64,000 bases of DNA from Rugalucina vietnamica (taxonomy: Eukaryota; Mollusca; Bivalvia; Lucinida; Lucinidae), in NCBI GenBank assembly GCA_964017185.1, contig OZ024869.1, positions 55,888,761 through 55,952,760 of the forward strand, given 5' to 3'. Made by a program: the position numbers and the translations under genes. The notes under the pieces are model-generated. The model ran no database searches. It saw only the letters and a program-made list of their open reading frames with translations, and was not told where the DNA came from. Below are positions 1 to 11,965 of the stretch, piece after piece; position 1 is the stretch's first letter, and every line of letters starts with the position of its first letter.

Positions 1-143
1 AAGAACAAAAGGTATGTTTATCCAAGCAATTATGTTTTGTTTGCCGACTTTGATTCTGTATTTGATTGTGTGCCTGTATTGAGCTAGGCAATGTCATGCC
101 AAAAATAATAAACATACAAAATAATAAATAAATAGATAAATGT

Positions 144-179
<36 letters not shown>

Positions 180-1054
180 ATTAATTAATAATTAAAAAAA
201 AAATCAGGAATTTCTGTCACGCTGAACGATCATTCTTGAATTAATAAGTCTAGATTTTAGAAACAGTTCTTTTCACCTCTATCCCATTTTAATGAATTTA
301 TGTATCCCATCACGGTGACAAGGCACGCCGCTTCGTTTTTCGAATATTGCGTATTACATTTATACTGGAAACACGATTGGGTACGGAAAAGCAGTTGAGG
401 GTGAGTTTTTTTCTTACTTGGCGCTACGAGGATATAACCAAAGAAGTAACCAAGGAGTTCAGCTGCACTGTTGGTACCTCTGTCTAGTTGAAATAATTGG
501 AACATTGTTAATATTGGCCTAGCATACGGTGAATATTATTTCTGATTACAGCGAGGTCATCCCATTTTAATGCAATCTATCATTTGCGAATTTTGTCATC
601 ATTGCGCTTTGTGTGTTTTCGTGAAAAATAATGCGAAACACTCGGTATTTTTAGTAAAGATATAAACCAGAAAAAATGTGCTGTTTTGTCCATGTGAAAC
701 GCATCCTGGAAAACAAACATTCAAAACTGCCACCGTGTACAGTATGCCGCAGATTAAGAGCACCCTATCAACTGAAATCATTTGAAATCGAGCCAAAACG
801 ACCGGTCTATGACAATTCTCTTGACTTAGATAGATTCAACCTCAAATCAAAGTATTGTTGGATATTCGCAGCCCAAGCACAGACCCACACTAAGGCATCA
901 ATGTCTGAGAATAGAAAGAAACTGTAATCACTTTCAGAAGCCTGCATCTGGTCGCCGCGAGAGATAACACTTCTGAATCTTTGAAGTCTCATTTAGTATT
1001 TTAGAACTTAACAGTTGATTTCAAGAAAGTTTAAAAAGCTGAATAACAAAGATA
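1..1054. other. No gene recognised; AT-rich flank with a TAAA microsatellite
   Basis: I see no convincing coding sequence here. An (AAAT)n-type simple repeat of about 60 bases lies around 121-190 and runs into an A-rich stretch. The short open frames do not resemble any family and lack splice context. This is probably intergenic or intronic DNA. Confidence 0.5.
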
Positions 1055-2395
1055 ACATTCCACATACAGCTGCGTTTAGTTATTATTAATATACGCCTGC
1101 AATATTCGGAAATAAATTGACAACTCTTCTTGTTTTTGAAAAATAATTATTGTCACCGGCGCGAAATGGACAACTGGAGGAATTTGTTTACACAATTTGT
1201 TAAATATGAGGCTAAATATTTACTCTGTAAATAAAACTTCCAGATCTTGTGATGTTGGTGCCTAATTTGATTTCATAATATATGGAGCCCAATTTTTAAC
1301 AAAACATATGCTGATATTCGAGTTTCAAAGATTCCACCAGGAACCATGGTTAATTGTTTGTAATTTTATTTGTAATTTATGAAAGAATAATCATTTTTTT
1401 TTACTAAGGCTGAAAATTTGGCGTCTTTATGATAACTAAAATGATAACTTTATGATACAAAGTTACACCCTGATTTTCATTCAGTGAGCACTTTAGAATC
1501 TCTCGGTAAAGTGGGTGTTACAGTTTAAAAGTAAACACGTCAGTGTTATTTTGCAAGAAAAATAATATTCCACCAAGAAGTATGTACTGTGAAACCTTGA
1601 TAATGCATAAATACTTATTCTTTTCGCATCCTTATTGGCATGTTAATTGCCATGACTTAAACCCTATGGAAGATGTTTGAAATATCAAGGAGAGGAGATG
1701 CGAGTCATTGCCTAACAATAAATTTAGTCCGCCGTGGTGTTCTGTGCGGAGGACCAAATCATGAAACTACATGATGAAATGCCAAACCACGTTTTAGTAG
1801 AAAACAAAGCAAAAGGTGACTCCCCAGTGCTTTAAGACATGCTTACCTCATGAAGGAACCCACTAGCAAGCTTTCTTCGTACAACTGTCCTGGTGGAATA
1901 TTAGTCTTCTTACAAAATAACACTGACGTGCTTAGTTTTATATATTGTAACAATCGATTTACCATGAAATTCCGAAATGCACATTGAATGAAAATCAGGG
2001 TGTATCTTTGTAACTAGTGCTCATATAGACACAAAACTTTCAGCCTTAGTACAAAAATGGTTATTCGTTTATAAATTACAACTAAAATGGCAAACCATTA
2101 CATGTAACTATGGTTCCTTTTGGAATCTATGAAACTCGAATATCAGCGTTTTTGTTTTGTTTTAAACATTGGGCTCCACACATTATGCAATCAATTTAGG
2201 CATACAGCATCACAAGATCTGGAAGATTTATATACAGAGTAAATATTTACCCCCTTACTTAACAAAACATATAATTAACTTCCTCCAGATATCCAGTTCT
2301 TGCCAGTGACGATTGTTAAAACCAAGAAGAGTAACCAATTTATGTCTGAATATTGCAGGAGTATATTAATAACTGAACGCAGCTGCATGATAGGC
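1055..2395. repeat. Long imperfect inverted repeat (foldback), arms about 500 bp
   Basis: The stretch around 1055-1600 reappears as an imperfect reverse complement around 1890-2395. Landmarks that pair across the axis include ACGCAGCTG near 1069 with CGCAGCTGC near 2379, CCAGATCTTG at about 1242 with CAAGATCTGG at about 2213, CTGATTTTCATTCA at about 1470 with TGAATGAAAATCAG at about 1986, and CAGTGTTATTTTGCA with its complement near 1920. The middle part of about 300 bp is unpaired. No coding sequence is visible. The form suggests an old foldback transposon or an inverted duplication; I could not fix exact ends or a target duplication. Confidence 0.7.
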
Positions 2396-3104
2396 TATAT
2401 GCAAAATCATGTTATAACTGTGGATAAAGCTGAAGCAAATTCGTTTATTTATTATTTTTTTCACGAAATTAGATGCAGTTCGAACACCCTCTCTATTGCA
2501 TCACGTTTCAACCAACGGTTGCACATACGGAGTTTGTTTCCTGACCCTGAATGATTAAAAGTTCCCAGTTCGCATTTTACGTGCATGGTTTGGCATCTGA
2601 GACATTGTAATGCACGTGCAGAAGTCACTGTTGATATGTCATGACAATTATCAAATTTAAATTGCAACTGGTGTTTTTTCTTTGGCTCCGGATTTCGGCG
2701 CCCAGGGATCTCGATCGTCGGGCAGCTTACTGAATCCGTGTCGTCAATGTTTCTTCATGGCATAATACATTTATTAAATTGCATAAGTTTTATTTAAAAA
2801 AATCGAAAACGATTGGAAAGGCTTACCCTTTTCAAGTTATACAACAACACTTAAAGCATGATTACACAAAGTTTCATGTTGAAATAAAGATAATCATTGT
2901 CTTTCGAAGTGTGCTTCATTGTCCGAGAGTGTTCAGATTTTCGCCGATTTTAGTATAGGAATTAAAATAGTGTTTTCTGAGGGAAACTATGCCCCCCAAC
3001 CGTTTAGTAATTGAAGTGTAGTTACCTTGTGATATGAAGTTTTTCTGTGGAAGACACCATGCCCATCTTGTTCTGTATGGTGTGGTAGTTTAAACTTGTT
3101 TTGG
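2396..3104. other. No gene; fragment of the dispersed 600-bp repeat family near 2670-2750
   Basis: Nothing coding is convincing. About 2670-2750 matches, in reverse, the far end of the repeat at 10.9-11.5 kb. The shared words are GGCGCCCAGGGATCTC, ATCGTCGGGCAGCTTACTGA and the start of the following segment. The rest is unassigned. Confidence 0.5.
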
Positions 3105-3254
3105 ACCCTGTCTAAAATTAGGTCACGATCACCAAATTCTTATAAACTCTGAACCTCCTCACAACAATGCTTCTGTGCAAGTTTGGTTAAAGTCCATCAA
3201 TTGGTTTACAAGTTATCGCGTCCGAAAGACTAATTTCAACAGTTATGAACTAGT

Positions 3255-4616
3255 CAGACCTGTTATCGATTACTTTCAAAGTTAATCACCAACGATTACA
3301 ATTACTTTCAATCTTACGATTAACGATTACGATTAAAATATTTTTTCCTGAATGTAATCAATTACAATTACAATTGATTTGCAAAAGTAATCGAATAATC
3401 AATGGATTAGTTTTGCATTTATAATCTAGCTAGCCTTGAATTACTCAGTTATGATTTAACTGTATATGGTATTATGTTGGCATATAGGAATCCTCTTGGT
3501 GTATTGATCACTTTATCTTCAGGACCCAGTTGTTCAAAGCATCGTTAGCTTAATGATATCGTTAAGACATAAATTTTTTAAGCAAATATCAGATAAAGTA
3601 ACAAATACAGTTATTTTTTGTTGAAAAAATGTGAGAATCCTTTGCAGTGCAAAGGATTCTCACATTTTTTCAACAAAAAATGAAAGTGTATTTGTAATAT
3701 TAATGTTTGAAATTTTAACGAAACGTTAACTAACGACGTCGTTAGTTTTGAACAACTGGCCCCAGATTGTAGACTTTACAAAACAGAAAATCAAAAACAT
3801 AATTTTAGGTCAGTCTCATGATGCTGCGTGTGTTTTATTATTTGGGTAACAACTCCAAATTGGACAAAAATTTTACTTGACTTAAATGTTGCAATAATTT
3901 TGACATCATTTTTATAATATGACTCTCAAAGTTGTTGATTCTGTCATGGTCTCTCTATAGATAGAGTGACATTGGTTCTGTTAATCCTTTGTTTATTGTC
4001 ACCAACTTGTTCTGGGGTGTTTTTATGACACCTGTTTATCAGTCAATCTGTAAACGTGTGATTTTAAGTTCAACCAGGTAACACAATAGGTATAAACTTT
4101 TGCAAATAGGTTACAAAACCTAATTTAGAATGAGGTCAATTCTATGTTTATAAGCATGGAGAGGTCAAAGAAATGTAAGCAAAAAAGGAGTGTTCTAAGT
4201 GGAGTTCTGAAATAATTTTAAATTTATTTACCAGTATAAATAACTTAATTATGTGCCCATGTCATGAAACCATAATCTGTTCCATAACTGACCAATCTAT
4301 TACTTCAAAACAGAAAATGCTGTTTTTGTTTGTTTTTGTTTTTTCAGTTTTTGAGATAAAAGCCAAACATAATGGCATTGAGCACAGTCTGATCTGTTAC
4401 TTTATCAGAATTCCCTTTTGATAGATTAAAAATTCTTGAAAATCAAATAATTCTTGTTGTGAACATAATCTTGGATATTAATTTATTTATTTACTTTCTT
4501 TCTTTTACTCTCTTTTTTTTCCAGCACATCTTAGAATGTAATCGAAATTTATTCATAAAATCAATCACGATTACAGACATTTTGAACCAGTAAGTAATCA
4601 TGATTAACCAGGTCTG
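3255..4616. mobile_element. Non-autonomous hAT-like DNA transposon with 8-bp target duplication
   Basis: The element is 1,362 bp. It begins CAGACCTG and ends CAGGTCTG, its inverted complement, and the similarity continues inward through GTTAATCATGATTAC-like sequence rich in GATTAC. It is flanked on both sides by the same eight bases, GAACTAGT (3247-3254 and 4617-4624), inside a tandem-repeat unit whose other copies have no insertion. Eight-base duplications and CAG-type ends are typical of the hAT superfamily. No transposase is visible, so it would move only with help. A smaller foldback MITE is nested near 3515-3770. Confidence 0.8.
3515..3770. mobile_element. Nested foldback MITE ending in CAGTTGTTCAAA
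   Basis: This 250-bp element inside the hAT-like transposon begins CCCAGTTGTTCAAAGC and ends TTTGAACAACTGGCCCC, the inverted complement of the start. The subterminal parts TCGTTAGCTTAATG and TAACGACGTCGTTAG are also inverted relatives. Its centre (about 3614-3681) is a near-perfect hairpin with arms of about 30 bases around GAGAATCCTTTGCA. A clear target duplication is not visible. Confidence 0.65.
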
Positions 4617-5895
4617 GAACTAGTGAACTTGGAAATTAGGTCAAGGTCACCAAAATCTTATCAACTCTGAGCCTCCTCCCAACAATGCTTCTGTGCAAGT
4701 TTGGTCAAAATCCATCAATAAGTTTACAAGATATCGCGTCAGAAAGACTAATTTCAACAGTTTTTGACTAGTGACCTTGAACATTAGGTCAGGATCACCA
4801 AAATCTTATCAACTCTGAGCCTCCTCCCAACAATGCTTCTATGCAAGTTTGGTCAAAATCCATCAATCAGTTTACAAGATATCGTATCGGAAAAACTAAT
4901 TTCAACAGTTTTTATGGACTCGTGACCTTGAAAATTAGGTTAAGGTCATCAAAATCTAATCCACTTTGAGCCTCCTCACAACAATGCTTCTATGCAAGTT
5001 TGGTCAAAATCAATCAATTGGTTTACAAGATATTGCGTTGGAAATACTAATTTCAACAGTTTTTATGGACTCACAACCTTGAAAACTAAGTCAAGGTCAC
5101 CAAAATCCAATCAACTCTGAGCCTTCTCGCAACAATGCTTCTGTGCAAGTTTGGTCAAAATCCATCAATTGGTTTACAAGATATTGCGTTGGAAAGACTA
5201 ATTTCAACATTTTTTATGGACTCGCGACCTTGAAAATTAGGTCAAGGTCACCAAAATCTAATCAACTCTGAGACTCCTCCCAACAATGCTTCTGTGCAAA
5301 TTAGGTCAAAATCCATCAACTGGTTTACAAGATATTGCGTTGGAAAGACTAATTTCAACATTTTTTATGGACTCGTGACCTTGAAAACTAGGTCAAGGTC
5401 ACCAAAATCTAATCAACTCTGAGCCTCCTCCCAACAATGCCCTTGTGCAAGTTTGGTCAAAATCCATTCATTTGTTCAGAAGATATCGCGTCGGAAAACC
5501 TAATTTGATCAGTTTTCATGGGCTGGTGACCTTGAAAATGAGGTCTAGGTCACCAAAATCTAATCAATTCGTTCCCTTCTCCAATCCATGTATCTGTGCA
5601 AGTTTGGTCAAAATTCATTTACTGGTTCAAAAGATATCGCGTCGGAAAGAAGCTACGTCCCCCACCTTTGGTTGGGGGGGGGGGGGGGGCATAATAATAG
5701 GAAGCTTTGGCGTCTACTGAGACGTGTGCCACTCTATAGAAAACACACTGAAATAAGTGAAAATCTACCTGTCTTTAGGAGAATAATTTATGCTTGATTG
5801 CTGAAAATTGCATGTAAAAATGTTTATTCAGTCAAAAGGGTTTTGCAGTAAGTATATGGAAAAATTTCAACTGGGGCTTAACTTGACCAGTTTAT

Positions 5896-7200
5896 TAGCT
5901 CACCTGAGCCGTAGGCTCAAAGGTGAGCTTATAGTATAGGGAGGCATCCGGCGTCCGTGCGTCGTCCGTCGTCGTCCGTCGTCGTCGTCAACATTTTCAA
6001 ACGACTTCTTCTCTGAAGCTGCCAAGCCGAATCTCTTCATATTTCACATATAGCATCTACAGGAGGTGGGAACGAATATTTATGTTTTTTATTTCGATCG
6101 GATAAGAACTCTGGTTGCTATGGCAACTTGAAGTTTCCATTGACTTGTATGGAGAAAAGTGGAAATTGGCATTTTCCGTTGTCAGGCTGGGGATGTTTGA
6201 ATTTTGTTTTTACATAAATGTTTATTGAGTAGTGCTTCACGTTTAATGCAACTTTTGTAAAAATCACTTTATTCGTTTGGTTGCTATAGCAACATAAAGG
6301 GTAAATTTTCGAAAAAAAAATATTCAAAAATCTTCTTCTCAGAAGCCGTATGGGGGATGAAGCTAAAATTTAGCATACATGCTTATGACATTAGCCTGTA
6401 CAAACTTGTGTTTTTATTGTCTTTGTCCAACTACTTTGGCTGCTATGGTAACTTGAAGTTTCCATTGACTTAAAAGGCAAAAAGTGGAAATTTACAATTT
6501 CTGCCGTTTCATTGAGGATATTGAAATTTTGTTTTTACATAAATGTTTATTGAGTAGTCCTCCCCGTTTTAGGCAACTTTTGTCAAAATCGCTTTATCCG
6601 TTTGGTTGCTATAGCAACGTAAAGAGTAAATTTTCGAAAAAATATTCAAAAATTTTCTTCTCAGAAGCTGTAAGGCGGATGAAGCTGAAACTTTGCAAAC
6701 ATGCTTATGATATTAGCCTCTACAAAGTTTGTGTTTTTATTGTCCTTGTCCCACTACTTTGGTTGCTATGGCAACTTAAAGTTTGCATTGACTTATAAGA
6801 CGAAAAGCGGAAAATTGCAATTTCTGCCACTTCGCTTGAAATATTTGAATTTTGTTTTTACGTAAATGTTTGTTGACTAGTCCTCCACAATTTTGGCAAT
6901 TTTTGTCATAATTGCATAATTATTTTGGTTGCTATATCAACGTAATGGTGAATTTATGAAAAAATGTTTAAAAATCTTCTCAAAGGCTGTAAGGAGGATG
7001 AAGCTGAAACTTTACATGCATGCTTATGACATTAACCTCTACAAAGTTTGTGTTTTTATTGTCCTTGTCCAACTACTTTAGTTGCTTTGGCAACTTGAAG
7101 TTTCCATTGTCTTATACGGGGAAAAGTGGGAATTGTCAATTTCTCTTGTTTCACTGGGGATATTTGAATTTTATTTTTACATGAATATTTGTTCAGAGCC

Positions 7201-7232
<32 letters not shown>

Positions 7233-7407
7233 TAATTTTCTGTGACTGTTGTTTGAATTGCTTAATTTGATAGGTTGCTATGTCAACATAAACTTGAAGG
7301 ATGAATTTTTGAAAAAATTCAAACAACTTCTTTTCTGAGCCATGAGGCGGATTCTCTCCATATTTTTTACTCTCAGGTAAGCGATCGTTGCCCTTGGGCT
7401 ACTTGTT
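5896..7407 (+). mobile_element. Dispersed GCTCACCTGAGC element with 325-bp internal tandem repeats
   Basis: The left end carries AGCTCACCTGAGCC, a spacer and AAAGGTGAGCTTATAG, followed by a GTCCGTCGTCGTC-rich stretch. The right end is GCGATCGTTGCCCTTGGGC then TACTTGT. Inside, a unit of about 320-325 bp repeats four times, starting near 6113, 6439, 6761 and 7080 at the words GGTTGCTATGGCAACTTGAAG-type. A run of C followed by CACACA lies near 7198-7230. Relatives with the same ends occur at 39179-39930 and 57639-58230, with a small fragment near 41957. No coding capacity is seen. The GGTTGCTATGGCAAC words are palindromic and match the general X-box form (binding site of RFX factors), though I infer no function. 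Confidence 0.7.
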
Positions 7408-8268
7408 TATTTAGCTAGCGACAATAACGTAAGAGTTTCGCTTTATTCCGGTACGCCCCTCATATTGGTAACAGCTGTTATGCACATGTATACCTAGAGA
7501 CAGTAATTAGTCAGGTCAGGTTATTTTATCAATCGTCTTCATCTGATCACACATCTATCTCTTCAACGGAATGTTATTATACATTTTATGTATTTTTGTA
7601 CATACAAAACAGTGGCTGTGCTTGACTGCAAATATTTCATTTATATAACAGTTTTCAAGCATAGCAGTAGTGCACGCATTCATTTTTTTTTTCATTTAAA
7701 AGAATCATTATGCGTCCCACATTGATGTTCGCCCAATCTTTAATGATGTATGTTCGACAAGGCATACAATTTTCGAAGTGTCTTTGAACTTTTTAAATAA
7801 ATTAAAGTTCTCAATTTACCCACTTTTCATACACATTTTGAAATGAAAACCCCTCTTTTATTTACATTACGCGTAGGGTGAAAATATATTAAAGTTTTAA
7901 TTTATTTGACACTTTTATGAACTTTCAAGAAGATAATCCAAATCGAAACACCGTTGTGAGTAGTGGAAAACAATAATATATGTCTTTATGGGGAATTAGT
8001 CCATGTAAGTACATGTATTCAAAGTTTTATTTTTTTGAGTCAGTTTTAGGTTAGTTCGGACTTGTGAATTGTATCAATTCCTGAAGCCTCTATTCCTACT
8101 GTACATAACGTGGCTATTTGTGTACTGTATGTGTTGTGTGGCGGCCATAAAAGCTCTTAATATGCATATAATGCTCTTATTATTTTTTTTTAATCCCAAG
8201 GGATTGCTATTGCACTTAAGCGCGAGCATTGGGGTTCCTTATATTAATGCCGCCTTATTATTATATTA
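7408..8268. other. No gene recognised
   Basis: AT-rich DNA with no family match, no credible exon and no repeat that I could pair elsewhere, other than short low-complexity tracts. Confidence 0.45.
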
Positions 8269-8270
8269 TA

Positions 8271-8495
8271 TGAGCCGCCGCATGGGAAAACCAACAATCT
8301 GCATAGGCGAAAACAAAGGCGCAGATCAGCTTCGCAGTACTGCGAAGCTGATCAGCGCCTTTGTTTTCGCTACACGGATAGTACACTTGCTCTTCATCCA
8401 AATTTCCAGCCTCTAACCATCTTCTGTGACTGTACAGCCCGGTTTATGTCGGACCTGGTCGGAAACCCAAATTGTTGATTTTCTCAAGTACAGGC
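8271..8495 (+). mobile_element. MITE of the TGAGCCGCC family, copy 1
   Basis: It starts with TGAGCCGCCGCATGGG after a TA dinucleotide and carries AAAACCAACAATCTGC. The central hairpin has arms GGCGCAGATCAGCTTCGC and GCGAAGCTGATCAGCGCC flanked by GAAAACAAA and TTTGTTTTCG. The right end near 8470-8495 is degenerate (ATTGTTGATTTT). Four other copies are in this window. TA flanks suggest a Tc1/mariner-type mechanism, but no transposase is present. Confidence 0.75.
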
Positions 8496-10948
8496 CCATA
8501 CATATTAAGTCATCTAGTAATTTCTTTACTGGGCTCTCCAAGACGGATCTGCTGTGGTTTATCTTCAAGTTATCTTTTTATTCTGTCTGTCTCATTGTTG
8601 CAGTGCTCGTCATCTTTGTTTTTAGCCTTTGCTATAGCAGGTCGGCTACATGACTGGGGAAGAGCTATCCATATTGCTATTAATTTGTGATTACAATGTG
8701 AAATGTTTTGTGCTGCCATTGTTTCCCGCATGGTATCTGGGTTTAGATTTTAGATTTAATTGTATGGATTTCTGAATCCTCTATTCTTACTTTACATCCC
8801 GTTCAAGATTATTTCAGCTCATATGAGACTGCCCAATGAGTAGGTATGGCCAAAACGGGATAACACCTGGAAAACCCACCTGACACATCCGCATTTGGAC
8901 GACTTGCCGCGTCATGTGACCCGCGCGGAGCACGAACACACATTGGGCACAGCACAGCGATGAACGAATGATTAAAGCTTATCTGATTCAAATCAAAATC
9001 CTCAAATAGTAGGCTGCGGGGCCGCCCTTAAATTTTTATGCTTTCAAGCACACTACGAAATTCTTCACAAGACAGGTGCATTCGTAATCAAATATAGTCC
9101 TGCAATGTTCACACATACCTTTTTCTATAAATGTATCTAAGTTAACGATGTTTGCCTTGGTCAAATTAACCTCAGTTTCACTGTATAAAAGTTGGGCACA
9201 TAATTACAAAACCATGTTAACGTGCTAAGCGCACTGTATTGACTGTTGCGTGAAAGTAGCTCATTGCTGTCAATAGTTCAATACACGTCGTTAAGAAGCC
9301 TAGATTTGGAACAATCACTTTGAATGCAATGCTGCTTGTTTTAATTCCCAGTAATTTGAATATTCAATACTTTCCATGTTAAATTGATTTTCGTTATTAA
9401 ACGGTGTGTGTTTTAAGAATCCATGTCGGTGCAATTTTCAAATACAGCGAGTCTACAGAAATTCTATATTCGAGCAAATACATGTTGGGTGATATTTTAT
9501 TGTTGATCGGATGTTCATACTGACCGGAACTTATTTCTTTTTCTTTGACATTAGATGAGATTTGCAAACCAAAATACATATTATATGCAGAAGGTTACCA
9601 CATTTATGTGGTTGGTTACCAAGCTTCATTACGTCTTCTTTCCGATACAATCTTTTTCAAATTTACCCTTTTCAGAAACGCCTAGAGAAATATATGACGC
9701 TGTAATCTTGAAAATCGCTTCACCTATAGATAAGTTTTTGTGTTCCAAATATTCTTGAATATGACTTTGGCGTGTACAATGGAGGTAATCCAACCAACTA
9801 AAAATTTTAAAATTGAAATTGAAGACGGTTTAGGAATTAGTTTAAGTGCTTGGACCTGCGTTACGTATATTATACAATTTGTTTTGGTTTGGTGCATATT
9901 ATGCGAACTATAATCGTTTTGATTTTTTCCAGGAGAATAATTATTTCTCCATTGTTATCAATATAGAACCTCTTTAATCATCAAAACAATTTCCTAGCCT
10001 AGTTTCTATAATTTGTTAACCGATCTTCAAGTTTAGACTATCAGAATCTAGATGGTGATACTATCATATTTCAATCAAGGTGTTTCAAATAATGATGAAA
10101 TTGTGAAAAGGCAGTTGATAAGATATGGTGAAAGGACAGATGATATTCGTATGATCTATAAACATTATGTTTGACTGAAAAATCATAAAACTAAACTTTG
10201 CGTTTTTATTGGCGTGTAGTATACGTCCAGCATTCGCTATAAACGTCATTCCAAGCAATCAGAGCAATATATTAGCCAATATTGTTCACATTATTAATCC
10301 AATAGAGCCATCTCCATAGGACATGTCCAAGGGTTCTTCACAAAGACCGCTCAATCAACAGCGCACTTATTAAAATACGAAATCTTATTACGGAACAATG
10401 AAATAGACAGTGGTAATAAATGATTCAGTGCTGTGCAGGACGGACTGTCGAAAATGGAGATAACGCCACGGATTTTGAAGAAAGGTAATTTCTAAGCTAA
10501 AGTAATAAATTCATTTACAGATATTTCACAAAATATTTAATGTTTGCTGTAAGGAATCTGATTAACTATCACCCGAGTAAGTAGATAAATGTATTTTTTC
10601 CTTTCTTTAATCTTTTTTTAGCAAATTTTGCACTCGGCCGCCAGTTTATACCCCGTAGTTTCTATCAAAACGGTAACATTTTATAATCCAGAAGATCTTA
10701 GAAAATGGTTGAAATGTGATTCCTGTCTAATTTAAGTTCACTTAAGACAATTGGATTTCAACAAAGGAATCTTAATGACTTGGGTATAATTAGAAACGTA
10801 TTTTCTGTATCAAATATTTAATTAAAAGATGAAATTACTCCCAATATCACAATACTGACCGTTCCATGTGTAGACAAGGTTTTACAAAAAAATGGTCACA
10901 CTCATGTAACTGAACGTCAATTTAGTAAAGTTAAGGTGTATGTAAAGA
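8496..10948. other. No gene recognised in about 2.4 kb
   Basis: I see no domain-like frame. A short word around 8747-8790 (TTTAATTGTATGGATTTC) recurs in similar form near 8060, 13180 and 59270, so a degenerate dispersed repeat is likely. A small ATG-led frame at 10456-10485 is followed by GGTAATTT and could be a first exon, but nothing downstream supports it. Confidence 0.4.
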
Positions 10949-11530
10949 GGTACAAGTAGGCAATGATCAAGAAATGGCGCAATCAGAAAGAAATTCCCAC
11001 ACTATAAACCGAGGGGTGGGAAAAAACTAAAATGACACTAAGGTACTTATACCAAGAAAACACGGTAGCCGAGAGAGCAGCTATTCCCCAATACGCGGCC
11101 ATTCAGTTACCCGACTTGAACTAAAAATATGAAAACGTAGTACTACATAAGGCTCAAACAGCACAAAAATTCGACTCCAAAACACAAAACAAGTAGTACC
11201 ACAACAGAAGTATCGCCTTGGAACGATCAGTAATATAAAATTACTGGGGGAGGGGGGGGGGGCTTAAACCGGTTTTACAGGCGCCTAACCTCACCATCAT
11301 CTTCTGCAGTGGTTCACAACATTAAGTTAGTTGTGCGGTCCTCGTGGTGAATCTCTAACTAGTCAAGGGTTCATCAAGAACAAACGAATAAATCATGATA
11401 ATCACCCTGATGAGTCGAAAACGAGGACTCAACAGATTCAGTAAGCTGCCCGACGATGGAGATCCCTGGGCGCCGAATAACTTACTGAAACCCCGAGCAA
11501 AAGAAAAACACTAGTTTAACCCCGGTGTTA
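10949..11530 (+). repeat. Dispersed 600-bp repeat (TACAAGTAGGCAA family), copy 1
   Basis: It starts TACAAGTAGGCAATGATCA and runs through CAGCTATTCCCCAATACG, AGCACAAAA, TTGGAACGATCAGTAATA, a G run, CTTCTGCAGTGGTTCA, CGTGGTGAATCTCTAACTAG, CATGATAAT, AAGCTGCCCGACGATGGAG and ATCCCTGGGCGCCGAATAAC. The same order of words is found at 16411-17000 and in reverse at 61293-61794, with partial copies near 2670, 37985, 40530 and 41588. No coding frame is conserved between copies. I could not define terminal repeats, so the class (SINE, MITE or LINE tail) is open. Confidence 0.75.
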
Positions 11531-11963
11531 TAACCTATACGTCTGTAACGTGTTATGATTTTTTCTGAAATGAAAAGAAATTTTTTATTCCTTAAGTTTC
11601 TTATTTGTAAACCAAGTCACCGTAAAATTCTGGTTCCGAAAGACCCTCACGTAAAAGAGTCTTTGTAGTAGTGGCCTCTTGGGTTTAAAATATATTCTCG
11701 TTGAATGGGGTAAAATAATTTATTCAATATTTATTTTATAAAACAATAAATCCGAATTTACTTGATGCAAACTTTGGGACCCACAAAATAACTCATTTAA
11801 GCCATCAGATGATTAACTTCCAATAATTACTGATTGTTCCAAGTGTATGTAATGTCTACAAAGCTAATGTTCGCCGCGTATATATCAGAAAATATATTCG
11901 ATAATTGAGTAGACAGATTTTTGGAAATAGCCGCATCTTCAGTTTAACAATACATTTTGATTG
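11531..11963. other. No gene recognised
   Basis: AT-rich sequence between a dispersed repeat and the mariner-ended element; no coding or repeat structure is evident. Confidence 0.4.
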
Positions 11964-11965
11964 TA

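Larger units (their letters stand above)
3105..5690 (+). repeat. Tandem array, unit about 150 bp, interrupted by an hAT-like insertion
   Basis: A unit of about 150 bp recurs with starts near 4771, 4922, 5072, 5224, 5375 and 5526, plus partial or diverged units near 3105 and 4624. The core is GTGACCTTGAAAATTAGGTC, then AGGTCACCAAAATC, AACTCTGAGCCTCCTC, CAACAATGCTTCTGTGCAAG and TTTACAAGATATCGCGT. Within one unit the sequence breaks at 3254 and resumes at 4617, exactly around an inserted element. The array ends near a G run at 5680-5698. Arrays of this type in molluscs often sit inside larger non-autonomous elements, but I do not see matching element ends here. Confidence 0.8.

Noticed and set aside
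8069-8653. Hydrophobic frames suggesting a small membrane protein
   Set aside because: They run through the MITE hairpin and T-rich DNA; composition explains the hydrophobicity.
10456-10490. Short ATG frame followed by a donor-like GGTAATTT as 5' exon of the cholinesterase
   Set aside because: Splicing it to the acceptor at 13355 would not read in the enzyme's frame; only a non-coding leader would be possible.
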